Shown here: one piece after another, positions 5,579 through 6,948 of the stretch
How the letters are laid out: every line of letters starts with the position of its first letter
Position numbering within the stretch: position 1 is the first letter of the stretch
Assembly: GCA_025937035.1 (NCBI GenBank)
Contig: JAICSG010000208.1
Location: 1 to 6,948 of the forward strand
Origin: Thermoanaerobaculia bacterium
Lineage (GTDB): Bacteria > Acidobacteriota > Thermoanaerobaculia > Multivoradales > UBA5704
Direction of reading: 5' to 3'
DNA: 6,948 bases
Notes under the pieces: model-generated
What the model was told of the DNA's origin: nothing
Database searches by the model: none
What the model saw: the letters and a program-made list of their open reading frames with translations, nothing else
Position numbers and translations under genes: made by a program

Positions 5579-6401
5579 CCCGGCGGGCGGCCATGGCCTT
5601 CTCCAGACGCTCCCAGAGGTCGCGGCTCATCACGGGCTGACCCTCCTGGGTCTTCCAGCCGCGCCGCTTCCAGCCTTCGATCCAGCGGGTGGCCCCGTTG
5701 CGCAGATAGTCCGAGCCGGTGTGGATGGCGACCGAAATCCCCGGCGGCAGGCTCTCCAGGGCGGCGATGGCGCCCAGCAGGTCGAGCTGGTTGGGGGTGA
5801 TCGAGGAGAACCCTCCGGACAGGACCTCCTCCTCGCCATCCCGCCGGATCAGGGCCGCCCACCCTCCCCTCCCCTTGGCGCAGGAGACCCGCAGGAAGAT
5901 CTCGGCCTGAGGCCTTTCGGCCGCGGCGGCGGGGGCCGCCTTGCCCCCCTTCTGCTTGCGGATCTCCAGGGTGGCGAGCTGGTCCGCCCGCTCGTTCCAG
6001 CGGTTGCCGGCGTGCCCTTTGATCCAGTCCCAGCGGATGTCGTGCTCCTGGACGAGCTCGGAGAGACGGCGCCAGAGGTCCTCGTTCTGGAGCTCGCCGT
6101 CCTTGCGCTTCCAGCCGCGGGCGATCCAGCCGGGGAGCCACTCGGTGATCCCCTTCCTGAGATAGAGGGAGTCGGTGTACAGGTGAACCCGGCAGCGGCG
6201 CTTGAGAGCCTCCAGGCCGCGGATGGCCGCCGTCAGCTCCATGCGGTTGTTGGTGGCGCGCGGCTCGCCGCCGGAGATCTCCCGGTGCTTGCCGCTCGCC
6301 TTGTCGAGCAGGATCGCCGCCCAGCCGCCCGCCCCCGGGTTGGGGTCGGCGCCGCCGTCGGTGTAGATGGTGATCTCGGGGGTCTCGGGGGTCTCGGTCA
6401 C
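5499..6401 (-). CDS. rnhA: Ribonuclease HI with a second, degenerate RNase H-like domain
   Basis: RNase HI cuts the RNA strand of RNA-DNA hybrids (R-loops, primers). In the 300-residue product, domain 1 (about 9-147) is intact: YTDGG with Asp15, NRMELTAAI with Glu55, LYTDSLYLRKGI with Asp77, and WIKGHAGNRWNERADQLA (126-143) with His130 and Asp140. A Lys/Ala/Pro-rich linker (148-166) leads to a second copy of the fold (167-about 290): GRGGWAALI, NQLDLLGAIAALESL, HTGSDYLRNGATRWIEGW, GWKT...PV...DLWERLEKAM. By hand alignment its catalytic sites read Arg171, Asp207, Gly229 and Lys281, so it should be inactive, but the basic handle region that grips the hybrid is kept. Typical RNase HI is about 150 residues; this is twice that. 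The frame stays open far upstream, but GTG 6401 places TDG as in known RNase HI. No Shine-Dalgarno is seen. The 3' end overlaps lpxC by 80 bp. Confidence 0.93.
   Translation of the reverse strand: MTETPETPEITIYTDGGADPNPGAGGWAAILLDKASGKHREISGGEPRATNNRMELTAAIRGLEALKRRCRVHLYTDSLYLRKGITEWLPGWIARGWKRKDGELQNEDLWRRLSELVQEHDIRWDWIKGHAGNRWNERADQLATLEIRKQKGGKAAPAAAAERPQAEIFLRVSCAKGRGGWAALIRRDGEEEVLSGGFSSITPNQLDLLGAIAALESLPPGISVAIHTGSDYLRNGATRWIEGWKRRGWKTQEGQPVMSRDLWERLEKAMAARRVTWPETKGRELPEMKELGAKAKEAAG
6374..6397. repeat. 9-bp tandem repeat (2.7 copies) at the RNase HI N-terminus
   Basis: TCTCGGGGG occurs at 6374-6382 and 6383-6391, followed by TCTCGG. On the coding (minus) strand it encodes the N-terminal TETPETPE, directly after the proposed GTG start. 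Since the unit is nine bases, slippage would add or drop three residues without changing frame. Confidence 0.8.
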
Positions 6402-6411
6402 GGCGGCGCGG

Positions 6412-6440
6412 AATCTAGAGGAAACCGCCGGGGAAAGCAA
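6412..6440 (-). promoter_or_regulatory. Weak candidate promoter for the RNase HI gene
   Basis: On the minus strand TTGCTT (6435-6440) and TAGATT (6412-6417) are 17 nt apart, 3/6 and 4/6 matches to sigma70 boxes. Transcription would start near 6405, only a few bases before GTG 6401, giving a nearly leaderless mRNA. That would fit the lack of a Shine-Dalgarno sequence, but the match is weak. Confidence 0.3.
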
Positions 6441-6463
6441 AGGGATGGCATTTGCCTTGCTGC

Positions 6464-6473
6464 CGGAATTCCG
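6464..6473. repeat. Perfect 10-bp palindrome in the rnhA/lipoprotein divergent gap
   Basis: CGGAATTCCG is self-complementary and lies between the two divergent genes, 2 bp before the terminator-like hairpin. It may be a dimeric regulator site or chance; no second copy was seen in the window. Confidence 0.35.
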
Positions 6474-6475
6474 AA

Positions 6476-6498
6476 GGCTCGGGGCCCGAGCCCCTTTT
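6476..6498 (+). terminator. Terminator-like hairpin just upstream of the lipoprotein gene
   Basis: GGCTCGG (6476-6482) and CCGAGCC (6486-6492) form a 7-bp GC-rich stem with a 3-nt loop, followed on the plus strand by CCTTTTCG. It lies only 5 bp before the Shine-Dalgarno site of the next gene. It could stop plus-strand transcription arriving from lpxC across the RNase H gene, or act as an attenuator in the leader of the lipoprotein gene. The T-run is short, so strength is uncertain. Confidence 0.5.
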
Positions 6499-6509
6499 CG
6501 TCTGGAGGG

Positions 6510-6948
6510 ATGATCGTGGCACAACCGTCCGCGTCGTACCCGTGGCGCCAGGCCGCGGCTGCCGCCGTTCTCGCCGTCTCCTCTCTCCTCTTCAGCGCCT
6601 GCTGGTCGATCCTTCCGTCGCATGGCGGCGGGCAGACCTCGTTCCAGGGGGAGCGCCGGACCGATCCCGCCGGGATCGCGCTGCCCGCCGGGTACCGGGC
6701 CGAGGTGGTGGCCCAGGGGCTGATCTTCCCCACCGGGGTCGCCTTCGACGATCAGGGCGGCGTCTACGTGACCGAATCCGGCTACTCCTACGGCGAGGTG
6801 TGGACCGAGCCGCGCCTGCTGCGGATCGAGCCCGGCGGCCGGAGCACCGTGGTCGCCAAGGGGGAGCATCCGCCCTGGAACGGCGTCGCCTTCCACGACG
6901 GCGCCTTCTACGTCGCCGAGGGGGGAGAGAAGGAGGGCGGGCGCATCC
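6510..6948 (+). CDS. Probable lipoprotein, glucose/sorbosone dehydrogenase-like beta-propeller (cut by window edge)
   Basis: The first 146 codons are present, open to the window end. The N-terminus looks like a lipoprotein signal: PWRQ, an Ala/Val/Leu core, then LLFSAC with Cys31; Phe at -3 of the lipobox is less usual, so lipidation is likely rather than certain. After a low-complexity linker, LPAGYRAEVVAQGLIFPTGVAFDDQGGVYVTESG (split here as LPAGYRAEVVAQGL, 58-71, and FPTGVAFDDQGGVYVTESG, 73-91) and WNGVAFHDGAFYVAE (123-137) are two successive propeller blades of the NHL/PQQ-dependent sugar dehydrogenase type. Such proteins oxidise sugars or related compounds in the periplasm using PQQ, but the cofactor residues lie beyond the window, so the activity is inferred. 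GGAGG (6504-6508) is 1 nt before ATG 6510 and 7 nt before the in-frame GTG 6516; by spacing the GTG may be the true start. Confidence 0.78.
   Translation, partial: MIVAQPSASYPWRQAAAAAVLAVSSLLFSACWSILPSHGGGQTSFQGERRTDPAGIALPAGYRAEVVAQGLIFPTGVAFDDQGGVYVTESGYSYGEVWTEPRLLRIEPGGRSTVVAKGEHPPWNGVAFHDGAFYVAEGGEKEGGRI

Noticed and set aside
5589..5598. Palindrome GGCCATGGCC as an lpxC terminator
   Set aside because: No T-run follows on either strand and it lies inside rnhA coding sequence.
5449..6141. A 230-codon frame inside the RNase HI gene on the same strand
   Set aside because: It is an alternative frame of the rnhA coding sequence with Arg/Gly/Pro-rich composition and no motif; the main frame has intact RNase H motifs throughout.
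6402..6896. Upstream extension of the RNase HI frame to an ATG at 6896
   Set aside because: The extra 165 residues have no RNase H relation, run opposite the lipoprotein gene and cross the divergent promoter region; GTG 6401 gives a normal N-terminus.

Overview
The window is GC-rich, gene-dense and free of mobile-element signs. lpxC (lipid A synthesis), a FadL-type outer-membrane barrel ending in Phe and several exported proteins show a diderm (Gram-negative) bacterium with LPS. The sequence alone does not fix the phylum; a high-GC lineage such as Acidobacteriota, Myxococcota/Desulfobacterota or a relative would fit. No tRNA, rRNA, CRISPR array, insertion sequence or phage gene was seen.

Layout from left to right. 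(1) The 5' part of an unrecognised secreted-protein gene on the minus strand (1-310) runs off the left edge and has a consensus TATAAT box about 110 bp upstream. (2) A self-contained minus-strand transcription unit covers about 3388 down to 474: a TTGACA promoter, a FadL/OmpP1-type porin gene, a 19-bp gap, a secreted GDSL/SGNH esterase gene, and a perfect 11-bp-stem intrinsic terminator. The pair suggests an envelope system that frees acyl chains by hydrolysis and takes them up across the outer membrane. (3) A YbjN-domain gene (plus strand) diverges from fadL and converges on smpB (minus strand), the tmRNA partner of ribosome rescue; a perfect 2 x 12 bp tandem repeat lies in the gap. (4) lpxC (plus strand) diverges from smpB and converges on an RNase HI gene, their 3' ends overlapping by 80 bp. 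(5) The RNase HI gene encodes an intact catalytic domain followed by a second RNase H-like domain that has lost most catalytic residues but kept the basic substrate-handle region. (6) A probable lipoprotein of the glucose/sorbosone dehydrogenase-like beta-propeller type (plus strand) diverges from the RNase H gene and is cut by the right edge; a terminator-like hairpin sits just before its ribosome binding site.

Most of the window is housekeeping and envelope genes. The points most worth a second look are the RNase HI/pseudo-RNase H fusion, the compact porin-esterase operon, the lpxC/rnhA antisense arrangement with an unusual LpxC tail, and the possible attenuator before the last gene. No clearly new multi-gene system was found. 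All gaps between genes are under 300 bp.
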